From the NCBI RefSeq assembly GCF_963678635.1, contig NW_026971385.1:56318-120317 (forward strand): a stretch of DNA of 64,000 nt, written 5' to 3'. Positions within the stretch are counted from its first letter, which is position 1, and each line of letters opens with the position of its first letter. The notes under the pieces are model-generated. The model did no database searches. It was given only the letters and a program-made list of their open reading frames with translations, and was not told the DNA's origin. The position numbers and the translations under genes are program-made. Source of the DNA: Symsagittifera roscoffensis (Eukaryota > Xenacoelomorpha > Acoela > Convolutidae). Shown one piece after another: positions 10,142-20,252 of this stretch.

Positions 10142-10818
10142 ACAAAAATATTTATCGACGTCCCCGTTGATGATGCTGGGTCTAAATTATCTGGCGGTAT
10201 CTCGAGCGGCCTGTCGGTCGCTGTCTAACCGAGGAGGGCATCTTCCGTTTTCACGTATTTTTCCGCTGACATGTCGACCTGCTGGATGCTTTGCTCTTCA
10301 TCTCCTTCGCTCTTGAGATCGCGCATTCATTCCAATATCCTCAAATTTGTGTTTTCCCTCGTCTCTATCTCGCTCTGCTCCAGATCTGTTGCTTGTTCTG
10401 GTGTGGAGTAGTCTTCTTGCGGGTAGTGTTCGCTGTCGTTGATGACTTGCAATTCATCATCGGCTACCAATTCGCCCACACTCAGTTACTCTTCGCTTAA
10501 CTCGTCAGGCTGTATCTTGTCAATCAATGAGTCATCCCCCTAGCTGTTGTATCTCATGCCTGTCCTTTTCCGATTGCCACTGCTTGTCCTTACTGATCTC
10601 GGCAAATCTGGTTCCGTCCACTTTGGCACCTCGTTCTGCTCTGGATCATTCCAGTCCTCTTCCGCAAAGGATTCAGCATCTGGGTCTGCATCTATTTTCT
10701 CATTGCCATCCATGCTCACGTCCTCCTTGCCATCATTCTTTTCTCTGGTGCCTTTTTTGTTCACTTCGCATGCTGGCTCCACCAAAAGGTACTCTAGCGC
10801 CTCCATAGTCTGCGGCAC
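10142..10818 (-). pseudogene. Acidic linker between integrase and macro-like module
   Basis: Minus-strand frame 10818-10540 (92 aa) is rich in D and E (ESFAEEDWNDPEQNE). Reading on in the same phase to about 10142 stays acidic and coding-like but meets four in-frame stops (two TAG, one TAA, one TGA). The stretch joins the integrase C-terminus to the macro-like module, so both probably belonged to one polyprotein. It is low-complexity and probably disordered, with no enzymatic motif. Confidence 0.5.
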
Positions 10819-12154
10819 GCACCTTCCTCCAGATCCAGATATGGGATATGAGGTTTCAGATTTTCATAATGCGCTGCTTGTCCCGTATTCAAGCGTTGGA
10901 ACCGTCCCTGCTGTTGCACTTTTGTTATCATGAACGGTCCACGCCATTTCTTTAGTAGTTTTTTCGTCCCCTTGGGCGGTATGATGTTCTGGAACACCCA
11001 GACGTATTGGCACACTGCATACGGTTTCGCTTGAAGTATCCTCTCATGGTATTTCTTCCGCTGCCTCATTTGTGCTTGCGCCGTGTTCCTCCTGCAGAGC
11101 TCGTTTAGTTCTTGTTGATTATTGACCGCTTCTTTCACATAAGCTTGAGGCGACGTCTTTTTCCCTTCGTATTTTGGGTAAAAGAATACTAGAGGCATTG
11201 CTATCTCCCTGGCAATTAACATCATGAAGGGACTGACTCCTGTCGTCGAGTGTTGCGTGCTGTTGTATGCCCCTACCACTTGCGGCAGATCTTTATCCCA
11301 GTCTGTCATGTGTCTCGAGCAATATACCCTCAGCATGTTCACCAACATTCTGTTTTGTCTCTCCACTAACCCGTTAGTCTGAGGATGGTAAGTCATTGAG
11401 TGCGCTTGAGCAATGTGTGACCTTTTCATCAATTCTTTTGTCAGGTCACCCTCGAAGGCTTTCTCGTTGTCCGACTGGAATCTCATCGGACAACCATATC
11501 GTGATATCTAATGTGTTATCAAGTGTTCACAAATCTCCTCCGCTGAGGCTGTTTGACAGGGCACCGCTTCTGCCAACTTCGTAAAGTGGTCTAATATGAC
11601 AAGTATTTGGTTGTATCCCGACTCTGTCATGCAGATCTTCTGGTGGTCTATCTGCACGACCTCGTTGAATTCCGAGCTCTCAACGGACTTGAGTGGGAAC
11701 TTCATCTTCAGTGGGTTTTTCACTTGTAGGCATGCCATACACGCGTTCACCCATCTTTCGCAAGCCTTCCTTAATCCCGGCCAATCAAACATGTGTAGTA
11801 TTCTCTGTTGTGTATTACCTTGTCTGTCCCCTGGTGCCCCATTTGATCATGCGATCTGAATAACACTTCAGTCTGGTACAACTGTGGTAGTATGATGAGG
11901 TTATGCTTGTGGAGTATCTTCTCCTCATTCTTGCTCCTGCATCCTACCACCCCATCAGCTGTGTGATAGTGTAAATTTTTTCTCTCCTTGTAGAACTGGC
12001 TCAAGATCTTGTAGCTGTCTTCTTCCAGATCCCTTTTCTGTTTGGCTCCCGTCCGGATCCATTTGGAGAGGTTGATTGTCATCTTGTCATTTTTTTGGGC
12101 TCGTATCAGATCCGACAGCCTATATGTCGACTTGACGTGTTCCTTCAGTGCCAT
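10794..12154 (-). pseudogene. Ty3/gypsy-like integrase (broken by frameshift and stop)
   Basis: Three minus-strand frames, 12154-11771, 11792-11508 and 11486-10794, make up an integrase. The H2C2 zinc-binding region is visible as HDQMGHQG at the end of the first frame and CMACL (Cys codons near 11741 and 11732) in the second. The catalytic triad is present: Asp in VQIDHQK (11646-11648), Asp in FQSDNEK (11469-11471) and Glu in GLVERQN (11361-11363), with exactly 35 residues between the second Asp and the Glu. A TAG (11508-11510) separates the second and third frames. The C-terminal part has WRGPFMITKV, the GPY/F module typical of gypsy/retroviral integrases. The enzyme family inserts element cDNA into host DNA. 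This copy cannot be made intact. Confidence 0.92.
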
Positions 12155-12205
12155 TATCTCCGGGACTGTCGATGTCGTCTTTCAGCTTGACGCAAACTAT
12201 CCTCC

Positions 12206-13250
12206 TCAAGACCTTCCTGTCATCTTCTGGCACAATATTTGTTCTAAAATTTGTGTTGCACGACAGCGTCTGAACGGTTTCCTTGATACTGCAATTTTCT
12301 CAAGTTCTTCACCTCCGCACACCTCCTGCTGATCCAAATTGTACGTTCCTGAGGAAGAATCAGTCTGTAGCTCCCTGTCGCGGTGCCTCATCTTCTCTTC
12401 TGCCAATATCATGCATAGAATATCTTGGCCATCGCTGCTCTTCTCTGAGTTTTCATCCCATTCCTCACACTCCCCTGACAATTTTTGTTCTTCAGCCTCT
12501 TCTTTTGCAGTGGGCCACTCCCCGGACTCTTGGCCCAGTTCAAGGTGTTCAGCCTGCTCCTTAAATGCCACTTTCTTCTTCCTAACCCGAGTCCGCTCAA
12601 GTATGTCATCAGGGATTCTCTCAACCAATGACTGCACTATCTCCATTGGCATCCCTTGGTTTCCCTTCAAGATTGTTTTCTCTGGACGCTCCTTTAGTAA
12701 TTCGGGATGATCTTCTATAGGTTCGCCAGACTTGTCGAGCCACCTCGTGAGTGGAAGACTATCGTACGGTTCCTTATCCATGGAGGAGAAGCCATCTTTG
12801 ATTTCTGGCCTATCTGCCTCCCTCTGTTCCTGTCTCTCGCAGAACTGCGTCTTCTTTCTCAAGCTATCGGCAATTTGATGTTTGTTTCTTGTCCTATGCT
12901 CAATTATCATAATGTATCCATCCAGACGAACTATCCATCTCCCAATATAGCTCTGATCCATTGAGTACGTTTTCAACCAGCTGAGTGCCCTGCTGTCGAC
13001 ACGTATTTTTGAACGGCTCATTACCTAGTTATGCCATCTATTTTTCGACAAAGGTAACCACCGCGAACATTTCTGCTTTAGGCGCCCCTTACTTCATCTC
13101 CGTATAACTCAAGACTTTACTCCCGTATGCTATCGGTCTCAAGACTGTCTTCCCGTTCCATTCCTGCTCTTGATGTAGAATGCCAGAAACCGCTACTACT
13201 GACGCATCCGTGTCCAGCACGTACATTCCTTTTTCTTTTTTCCGTTGGCA
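12206..13250 (-). pseudogene. RNase H and long acidic linker of retroelement Pol (broken)
   Basis: The RNase H start is visible in a frame offset from the upstream RT frame, with the DTDAS motif at 13200-13214 (its second Asp is the first catalytic acid). Several stops lie between 13120 and 13021. The 13021-12206 frame continues with VDSRALSWLKTY and EHRTRNKHQIADSLRK, corresponding to the HR...ADxLSR end of gypsy RNase H. It is followed by about 180 residues of charged linker (PLTRWLDKSGEP, then strongly acidic) before the integrase. RNase H degrades the RNA strand of the RNA:DNA hybrid during reverse transcription. The long linker is an unusual addition. Confidence 0.85.
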
Positions 13251-13339
13251 TCCCTAGCACCGGTGCTTCACACAACCCCTTCTTCATTCTCTGGAATGAC
13301 TCTTCTGCCGCATTGTTCCACGTTAATTTCTTGCCTTTT

Positions 13340-14170
13340 TGCCTCATGAGTTGTTGCATCGGGTATACTTTTTCGGCATTTAGTGAATTCCCTATAATAG
13401 CCGCAAAACCCAAGAAGCTCATCAGTTGATGTTCCATTTTCGGTGTTTTCCAGGTCAGAACCGCTTCTACTGCATCTGGGTCTGGTATGATGCCATGTCT
13501 ATCAACCATCCTCCCCAGGTATTTAATCGAGTCATTGAGTATTTCGCACTCTGATGGTTTGCATTTTAGTCCCGATCTCTTCATGCAGGCGAACAACTCG
13601 TCTAGTCGCTCGATGTGGTCTTCCAATGTTGGTGTCGCTATTACCACGTCGTCCACGTAGCACATTACCAGGTTCTTGTATTTTTTCGTTACACCTATCA
13701 ATGCGTGTGCCATCAATTGGTGAAACGTAGCCGTAGCCTTGCAAAGACCAAAAGGCATCCTTTTCCATTGAAACAACCCCAGCTCGCAGTCAAACCCTGT
13801 TTTGTCCCTGTCCTGCTTCCTCAGTGGAACCTGCAAAAAAGCTGATCCTAAATCAGGATTAGTAAAAAATTTTGCGTCCCCTAACTTTGAGAGACTCTCA
13901 TCAATTCTAGGTATGGGATAAGCATCCTTCACCGTGACGGAGTTCAGATATCAAAAGTCACAACAAAACCTTAATTGGTCGCTTTTCTTCTTAGCCGTCA
14001 CTACTCCACGCGCCCACGGTGATTTGGATGGTTCTATCATATCATACCCTAGTAAGGTTTCTATCTATTTTCTACATGCATCCGATTTGTGGGTTGTCAT
14101 ACGCATCGCCCCCTCCCTGTGCGCTACCGCCCAATCTTCAAGCTCTATTTCATGTTCAACAAAATTACAA
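13340..14170 (-). pseudogene. Ty3/gypsy-like reverse transcriptase (broken)
   Basis: The main frame 13932-13117 contains the fingers/palm sequence KDAYPIPRIDESLSKL, a modified TNPDLGSAF in place of the usual TTLDL, MPFGLCKATATF, the catalytic YVDD (13648-13659) and KYLGRMV. Upstream, 14170-13935, the same protein continues in other frames with stops (EPSKSPWARGVV, RFCCDF). Near 13390 the conserved connection motif YYREF is present only in a neighbouring frame, so the long frame hides two compensating indels. The enzyme copies element RNA to cDNA. The Leu-to-Pro change beside the first palm Asp, plus the frame breaks, mark a dead copy. Family assignment is secure. Confidence 0.93.
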
Positions 14171-14189
14171 CATCCAATGTTTGCCTAAT

Positions 14190-14440
14190 GTTTCGAAAAA
14201 ACGTCCTCTTTCCGCTCTAGTACATTCTTGATGGCTTCGAGCTGTTCGTCCGTTAACTTGCTCCTCAAGTGCTCTATTTCTGGTAAAAACCGGTTTATCC
14301 ATTTACATTTCCTCTAGTGTGCGTCTTTCCGGGAAATTCGAACAGCTCGAAAGTCCATCGTCTGTCTCCGACTTAAGTGATTTCACAAGACCTGATGTAT
14401 CTTTTATTTTCTTTAATCTTCTCAAGATACAAATCTTGTC
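14190..14440 (-). pseudogene. Decayed stretch between protease and RT
   Basis: This part of Pol has no clean frame longer than a few tens of codons. Short coding-like pieces in different minus-strand frames suggest the protease-RT connector with multiple indels. Nothing else is seen here. Confidence 0.4.
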
Positions 14441-14441
14441 C

Positions 14442-15229
14442 CTATGATTGGGCAATCATTTCAAATCGAGTTTTCACGGGTAAAGCGTATCCCAGTTTCC
14501 TTCCCCTCTGGATTTTGATGGGTATACCTAGAGTATTCAACGTGACATTGACGCAGAGGCCACTCCTGGTTATCGAGAAGGATCTTCTTAAAACAGCAGC
14601 ACTTTGACTATTTGGATTTGGGACTATGCATACTTGATTGTTGTCACTTAGTTCATTATATTTTTTCAACCACAAGCTTGCAATTGCCCCTTCGTTTGCT
14701 TTCAGCCTCACCCTCCTACTCATGAAAACCGTTGCTTTATTCTCATTCTTCATTATTAAATTTACCGGTCTATTTACGTACTTCCTTTCCGGGTTTCGAA
14801 TCCTGAACATGGCATTGCTTACATCAATTGTTACATCGAAATTTCTGATGAAGTCTCTGCCTAAAATGAATTTTCATACACATCTAGGTTTTCCACCACA
14901 AGAAAGCTCATCCACAGGTTGCGTTCCCCCAGGTTTAGGGCTCTTATTGGTGTCCTGCCTAGAACCCGCAGCGCCCCTTTGTTTGCAGCTGACAGCCGTA
15001 TTCTCGAGTCTATCAAATCCTCTTTGTCGAAGACCATTCGCTCCCAAGTTTCAATTGGTATAACGCTCAAGACCGCTCCCGCGTCTAGTAACACGCGCAA
15101 CTGAGTCTTCTTGCCGCTTATATTAAGCACGTGTGCTGATACATCTGCTTCCGTTCCGATATGCATTGCATCTTCTTCCAACATGGCGCAGTGTCCAATG
15201 GATCTCACTTTCAGTTCTTCTCTGCCCAC
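14442..15229 (-). pseudogene. Retropepsin-type aspartic protease and following region
   Basis: Frame 15229-14861 carries LLDAGAVLSVIP (DAG at 15077-15085), the position of the catalytic D-T/S-G of retropepsins, then a flap-like LRVLGRTP and WMSFLVVENLD. The ILGRDF motif of the protease C-terminal half is present only after a frame change near 14865 and joins the next frame, 14810-14442 (FRIRNPERKY...). The protease normally cuts Gag-Pol. The alanine in place of Thr/Ser beside the catalytic Asp, together with the frameshift, indicates inactivity. The first listed codon is GTG, so this is not a true start. It lies between nucleocapsid and RT in normal gypsy order. Confidence 0.85.
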
Positions 15230-15296
15230 GTAGATCTGTCCGGCTAGGTCTTCGCCATATGTAAGTTTTCGTGTAGATGTTTATTCCATCTAAATT

Positions 15297-15950
15297 TTAC
15301 CTTACCTCATGTGGACCGTAGGCCTCCGTGTATCTTTTTTCGACGCGGACTGACTTGCTGCCACTTTTTAGAGTGTTACAATTTCCACTCCTTGTCGTTC
15401 CCATATCGGCCTCTGGCACTGGCACCGGCATACATAATGTCTCAATCAACTTCTGCCTTTCGATCTCCTGCTTCAGTCTTTGCTTGATTTCATTCGTCGC
15501 TAGGTCCTGTTTCACTTTGTTGATAGCCTCCGCAGCTGCTTTCTCATAGTTTATTTCTAGAGAATTCGTGACCTCAGCTGCTATGGCATTTTTGACTTGC
15601 GTTTCAGCCTTCACCGTTTTTGTCGGTAGTTCTGCACTCGGTGCCTCCGAGTTTTTCGTGTCAAACTCGGCTTGCCTGTTCTGTACCGCCGCCAGTGCTA
15701 GCTTGTGTTTGGGGTGGTTTTGGTTCTTCACTGCTTCCCAAAACAACGGACAATCCATCCTGAAGTGGCCTTCTTGATTGCAGAAGAAGCACCTCGCACC
15801 TATTTTGATGATCAAGCCACTATAGAACTCATGTTCCTCCGTCTGGCTCATATCTTCTTCATCCGGTGCATATCCTAGACTCTTCATGCCATGTTTGTAC
15901 GCGTGCAATCGGCCATGTGATGAGCCGCTGATCCGCAATTTGCGCATGAT
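15297..15950 (-). pseudogene. Gag nucleocapsid region with two CCHC zinc knuckles
   Basis: Minus-strand frame 15947-15297 holds a perfect CX2CX4HX4C knuckle, CFFCNQEGHFRMDC (15791-15750). A second one, CANCGSAAHHMADC (15946-15905), is intact only in another frame just before it, so an indel near 15900 separates them. After the knuckles comes a Lys/Ala/Glu-rich helical stretch. CCHC knuckles bind and package the element RNA. The frame stops shortly before the protease segment; the join is broken. Confidence 0.88.
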
Positions 15951-16783
15951 TTACGTTTGTCCATGTCATCTCTAGACTTGTACCATGACGACTTCTGTGG
16001 TCGACTTCCTCTCTGCATGTTTCTTTTTTTTCTGAGTAGGGATACTTCTTCGGTTTCATCAACATGTACTCCCTTGACTTTTGTCTCATCTTTTCTGGAG
16101 TTGGTGCATTATCCTTCGAAAGTGTATAGTACGTTGCCAGCATTGTTCTCAAGTCGTCACTTTTTACCCCATCGATAAGCTTCGAGGCGATTGCTGAAAT
16201 TCCTTCTGTTTGTTGATTCTTCAGGATCACTCCTTCTTCTCAAGCTCTCAAAATCATCCGGTAATCGATCGATTGATTCATCGTTACTCTGTCTTCTTTT
16301 TTCAAATCTCATCATAGTTTGGTGGCCCTTCATTCCTGATCCGAATAAGTTCAGCAATATCTCGAAGATCTTGTCCGCATTATCAGGTTCCTCTTCCTTC
16401 TTTGCAACTACACATTTCAACGCTGTGCCCTCTAGGTTGCTCAAGATTGCCGTGCAGGCCTGCCTTTCGTCAATCAAACTGTCTTGTTGCAAGTGTAACC
16501 TCATGACTTCTACCCATGTGTCGATACATCCATCTGAGTCGTCTTTAGTTTCCTTTGGTTTCTTGAAGGTTTTCCGGGATTTGCCACCTCCTCTTTCACA
16601 GGAGTCTGTATTCCTTGTAGCGAACGCTTCCAGTGTCCTATTCATCATTTCCCAGGTGTTAGCCCACGCCATGGCATCGGGTTCCCCATTAGTGCTCGTG
16701 GTGGGATCCCCTGGGCCATTTGTTGAGTTCGAGGTTCCACCCTTCATAATTGTCTTGGCCCCCTGCCCCTGCGCTCGCTGCAC
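15859..16783 (-). pseudogene. Gag body (capsid-like) fragments
   Basis: Frames 16783-16157 and 16230-15859 overlap in different phases and together read as one Gag body. Recognisable gypsy Gag features include DTWVEVMRLHL, AILSNLEGTALKCV, FGSGMKGHQTMMRFEKRRQ, RLPDDFESLRRRSDP, and in the second frame LIDGVKSDDLRTMLATYY and PTPEKMRQKSREYM. These form the helical particle-building part of Gag. A frameshift near 16200 breaks it, and a further one precedes the knuckles. The N-terminal side is Gly/Asn/Thr-rich. Confidence 0.85.
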
Positions 16784-17138
16784 TCCGGGGTAACAGTGTG
16801 GACTGTCGTTTATTCCGTTGTGGTTCTACAAAATCGACTATGTTGCCTTGCGTTCGATCTGTTACCAGCTTGTCTTGTGATGTAGAGTTTCTCAAGAGAG
16901 CATCCAGTTTGGACTGTATGGCACATGAACTTTCAGCCTGGTCTCTGCTCATTGGGTCTATTCTCGTCTCCAGACTCCATAACTTACTGTTCACAGTGTC
17001 GTACCGTTGCTTCATTTCTTGCATGTCTTTTTTGATATTTCTCTCTCTCTCTCTCTCTCTCTCTTTTTGTCGGTAGCCTCCATCTTGTCTGAGATTTGCT
17101 GTAGCTTCTCTTCTGTTGCCCTCACCAGATTGAAGCAA
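16689..17138 (-). pseudogene. Gag N-terminal coiled-coil segment
   Basis: A minus-strand frame of about 149 residues: a Gln/Arg-rich start, a run of Arg-Glu pairs encoded by the CT microsatellite (17041-17064), then a helical charged segment (MKQRYDTVNSKLWSLETRID) and a Q/S-rich tail. It lies between the leader-like frame (17864-17241) and the Gag body and overlaps the latter in another phase. Probably one original Gag reading frame broken by indels. No enzymatic motif. Confidence 0.6.
17041..17064. repeat. (CT)12 microsatellite in gag
   Basis: Twelve CT units, read as Arg-Glu on the minus strand. Slippage here is a plausible source of frame change in the Gag leader. Confidence 0.95.
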
Positions 17139-17240
17139 TCGCCAGGCTCTCGTTCTTATTATATCTTATCTCCTTTCTTAGCATTTGTCGATCCTCTTCA
17201 CTGCACCTCAATTTTTTGACGATTTGTTGCAACTTCGCCA

Positions 17241-17864
17241 TCAAGTCGCCCAGTTCAAGAGAAGTTTTTTATCATGGTCAGCTGTCGCCCCATTGTTAGC
17301 TGTTGCCTCATGGTTAGCTGTTGCTCTAAGTTCGATCTGATCATCGTTTTGATTGGCCTCTGTTGTTATTGCAGAAACTGTTGCAAATGTTTGGCCTTTC
17401 TCGGTCGTTGTGGCTACCTCCTCTTTCTCTCTTGATTTCGTTCCGACCATCATTGCAATCCTCTCTGTGAACGACGTTCTTTTTGTTTGAGAATCATCCT
17501 TAATTGTCTCCGGCGTGTTGGTTGTTGTATCTTCCACAGTGTCAATCGGCGAGAACTCTATCCTTTCCTTTTCCTGTTTTTCAGCATTCGGCATTGTTGT
17601 CGGTTCCCTTGTTTTTCTTTCCACATCATCAACATTCTGATCTGTTGTCTCGAGATCGGTTTCTATGGCAGTTACCGTTTGTCTTTCCACAGCGCCTTCT
17701 TTTTTCTTGTTTTCTTTTGCGCTTCTTATGTTAACCATGCTCACTGAAAAGTTCTTTCTCATTACTTTCGGATCCGATGGTGTCGCCTTCCTTTGCGACG
17801 AATTATGATTTTGCCTGGACTCTAGTACTCTTTTGTCTGTTATCGGTACCCTACTTCGCCTCAT
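17241..17864 (-). pseudogene. Gag leader, first ATG-initiated frame of the retroelement
   Basis: A minus-strand frame of 207 residues beginning MRRSRVPITDKRV at 17864. No upstream coding-like sequence is seen: the DNA becomes AT-rich and then enters the satellite array. That makes 17864 the best candidate for the original Gag start. The protein is polar (E, T, K, N, A), with short Ala-Thr-Ala-Asn repeats near its end, and is probably disordered. It stops at 17241, and the sense continues, with stops, toward the coiled-coil segment at 17138. The role in Gag is inferred from position only. Confidence 0.55.
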
Positions 17865-18039
17865 GATCTTTTTTCACAATTTTTTCTGATTTACCAGATT
17901 AATATTTACAAGTTTCTATTCTACAGATAAAAATCTTAAAATTTTTCCAAATTTTCTTTAAAAAAAATCCTTAAGTGATCTTAATCTAGTTGACTTTTGG
18001 CTGTTTTTTAATCAATCTGAGTGCTTTTTTGTGCTTTTA
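17865..18039. other. AT-rich leader between gag start and satellite array
   Basis: About 175 bp upstream of the gag start on the minus strand, AT-rich with T runs. No primer-binding site or LTR end could be identified here, so the 5' end of the retroelement is not defined. Confidence 0.4.
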
Positions 18040-19323
18040 CTTAAGTGTTGGGACACTTCACGCTATATCAAGACCTCTCGTCCTAGTGTTTTGACACTTC
18101 GCACCGTCCCACGTCTTAGTTCTGTCCCAATACCGATCGACCAAGTGTTGGGACAGTTCGCCATGACCAGAGACCTACTACTCAAGTGTTCGGCTTCCTC
18201 GCACTGTCCCAAGACCTCCTGGCTCTAGTATTGGAACACTTCACACGGTCGCAAGACTTTTGCGTACTGTCCCAAGACGATTCTGTACTGTCCCAAGACT
18301 TTTCCGTACTGTCCCAAGACTTTTCCGTACTGTCCCAAGACTTTTCCGTACTGTCCCAAGACTTTTCCGTACTGTCCCAAGGCTTCTCTTTACTGTCCCA
18401 AGACTTCTTCGTGCTGTCCCAAGACTTTTCCGTACTGTCCCAAGACTTCTTTGTACTATCACAAGTTTTTTCTGTGCCGTCCCAAGACTACTTCACACTG
18501 TCTCAAAGCTTTTCTGTCCCAAGACCTACTACTCAATTGTTGGGCTACCTCGCACTGTCCCAAGACCTCCTTGCTCTAGTGTTGGAACACTTCACACTGT
18601 CGCAAGACTACTGTCCCAAGACTTTACCGTACTGTCCCAAGACTTATTCGTGCTGTGCCAAGACTTTCTCGTACTGTCCCAAGACTTCTTCGTACTATCC
18701 CAAGACTTTTCCGTACTGTCCCAAGATCTCTTCATACTGTCCCAAGACTTATCTGTACTGACCCAAGACTTCTTCGTACTGTCCCAAAACATTTCTGTAC
18801 TGTCCCAAGGCTTTTCTGTACTGTTTTACAACCTCTTCGTACTGACCCAAGACTTCTTTGTACTGTCCCAAGACTTTTTTGTACTGTCCCAAGACTTCTT
18901 CGTACTGTCCCAAGGCTTCTCTTTACTGTCCCAAGACTTCTTCGTGCTGTCCCAAGACTTTTCCGTACTGTTCCAAGACTTCTTCGTAATATCACAAGAA
19001 TTTTCTGTGCCGTCCCAAGACTACTTCATACTGTCTCAAGGCTTTTCTGTCCCAAGACCTACTACACAAGTGGTGGGCTACCTCGCAAGACCTCCTTGCT
19101 CTAGTGTTGAAACACTTCACACTGTCGCAAGACTTTTCCGTACTGTCCCAAGACTTTTCTGTACTGTCCCAAGACTTTACCGTACTGTCCCAAAACTTTT
19201 CCGTACTGTCCAAAAACTTTTTTTCTGTACTGTCTTAAGACTTTTCTGTACTGTCTCAAGACCTCTTCGTACTGACCCAATACTTCTTTGTACTGTCCCA
19301 AGACTTTTTTGTATTGTCCCAAG
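18040..19323. repeat. 21-bp satellite array, left block
   Basis: Tandem repeats of about 21 bp with core ACTGTCCCAAGACTTYTYCG. The left edge (18040-18260) is more divergent. Since 21 is a multiple of three, all frames stay open and give artificial Val-Pro-Arg-Leu-Phe-Arg-Thr or Leu-Ser-Gln-Asp-Phe-type heptapeptides, so I do not call a gene. An approximately 80-bp variant module (CTACTACTCAAG ... TGGAACACTTCACAC) recurs from about 18175, 18519 and 19055, giving a higher-order pattern. The array sits immediately upstream of the retroelement's gag and ends at the LTR inserted at 19324. Confidence 0.92.
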
Positions 19324-20252
19324 TGTGACATTCGACCAGAATGGCCAAAATGCAATCTCTGCAGAATTCGGAATTTTAGCAGCAAGCCTTCCGAGTTAAT
19401 AATTTAGAAGGATTAACGACGTTATTCGGATGATTAGCAGAACGGTGAGGGTCAAGATATTCCCGTATTTTAAAATTTTAAATTTTCGAAGTGATGACGT
19501 AACATTTCTGAGAAATGCAGAAACGGCCATTTTGACGAAAACGAGAAAGAAAAACAGAACAACTTTTATCTGCGATTGCGAACAGTACGAAAATCGAGAT
19601 TGAAAAACGACAACGAACTACAGAATAGCAGAGAGCGTTCCGAGTTGCAACTATTGTGCTGCTACAATAGTTGCAAGGCCGTTGCGAACAACGGTGAAGG
19701 GTGAAAACCAGCCTTCCGAGTTATCGTGAACTTGAGATTAAGGAGCTTGATTCGGCGGATTCAAGAATCCGGAAGGGTCTCGGGACGGAAACTTTTATAA
19801 ACTCATATGAACTTTTAGCATCCTGTCATGTCCTGACTTGAATTTAACTGATATTTGGATTAGTTTTGACAAGGATGAGGTGCTGAGAGTTGGGGGGGGG
19901 GGGAAGGGTTGATCCATCTTCGATGGAGATGATGATTTTTATCTACTGAACAAAAACAATAGTAATATAATAAGTAGTAGCCCTGTTTTTAGGAGTGACC
20001 TCGTGGTCTGGGGATACTGAGACCCAGCCATGAGCTCACTATTTTTGCATGTAATTCAGTTAATTTGAGCGTTCTGGTCGAAGCCGGAGAGCAGTAACGT
20101 TTTTGTCGACCCGATGTTGGAAAAGACCACCGAAAAGTACTGGCTTGGTAGAGACGGTGAAAAACATGCAAAGCTCTGTTTAGACGCTAGCCAGTCGTCT
20201 TAAGACTTAGTTTTGTTATCCGTCGATATGTATCTTCCGGGCGAATGTTACA
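19324..20252 (-). mobile_element. Solo LTR inserted in the satellite array
   Basis: A 929-bp non-satellite block interrupts the 21-bp array. Its ends are TGTGACATTCG and CGAATGTTACA, an 11-bp imperfect inverted pair of TG...CA type as in LTRs. The array resumes in phase across it (GTCCCAAG before, AAGACTTC after), so it is an insertion. The flanking duplication is short or imperfect (AAG on both sides, possibly CCAAG/CAAAG). A minus-strand TATAAAAG at 19799-19792 suggests transcription toward lower coordinates, the same direction as the neighbouring retroelement. There is no coding sequence inside. Whether it is the LTR of that same element family cannot be shown here. Confidence 0.75.
19792..19799 (-). 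promoter_or_regulatory. TATA box of the solo LTR
   Basis: TATAAAAG on the minus strand, about 455 bp inside the LTR from its high-coordinate end, followed by a GC-rich segment. This is the arrangement expected at the U3/R boundary. Inferred from motif and position only. Confidence 0.5.

Noticed and set aside
20001-20045. tRNA gene in the LTR
   Set aside because: A G-rich hairpin is present, but no B box or cloverleaf could be laid out.
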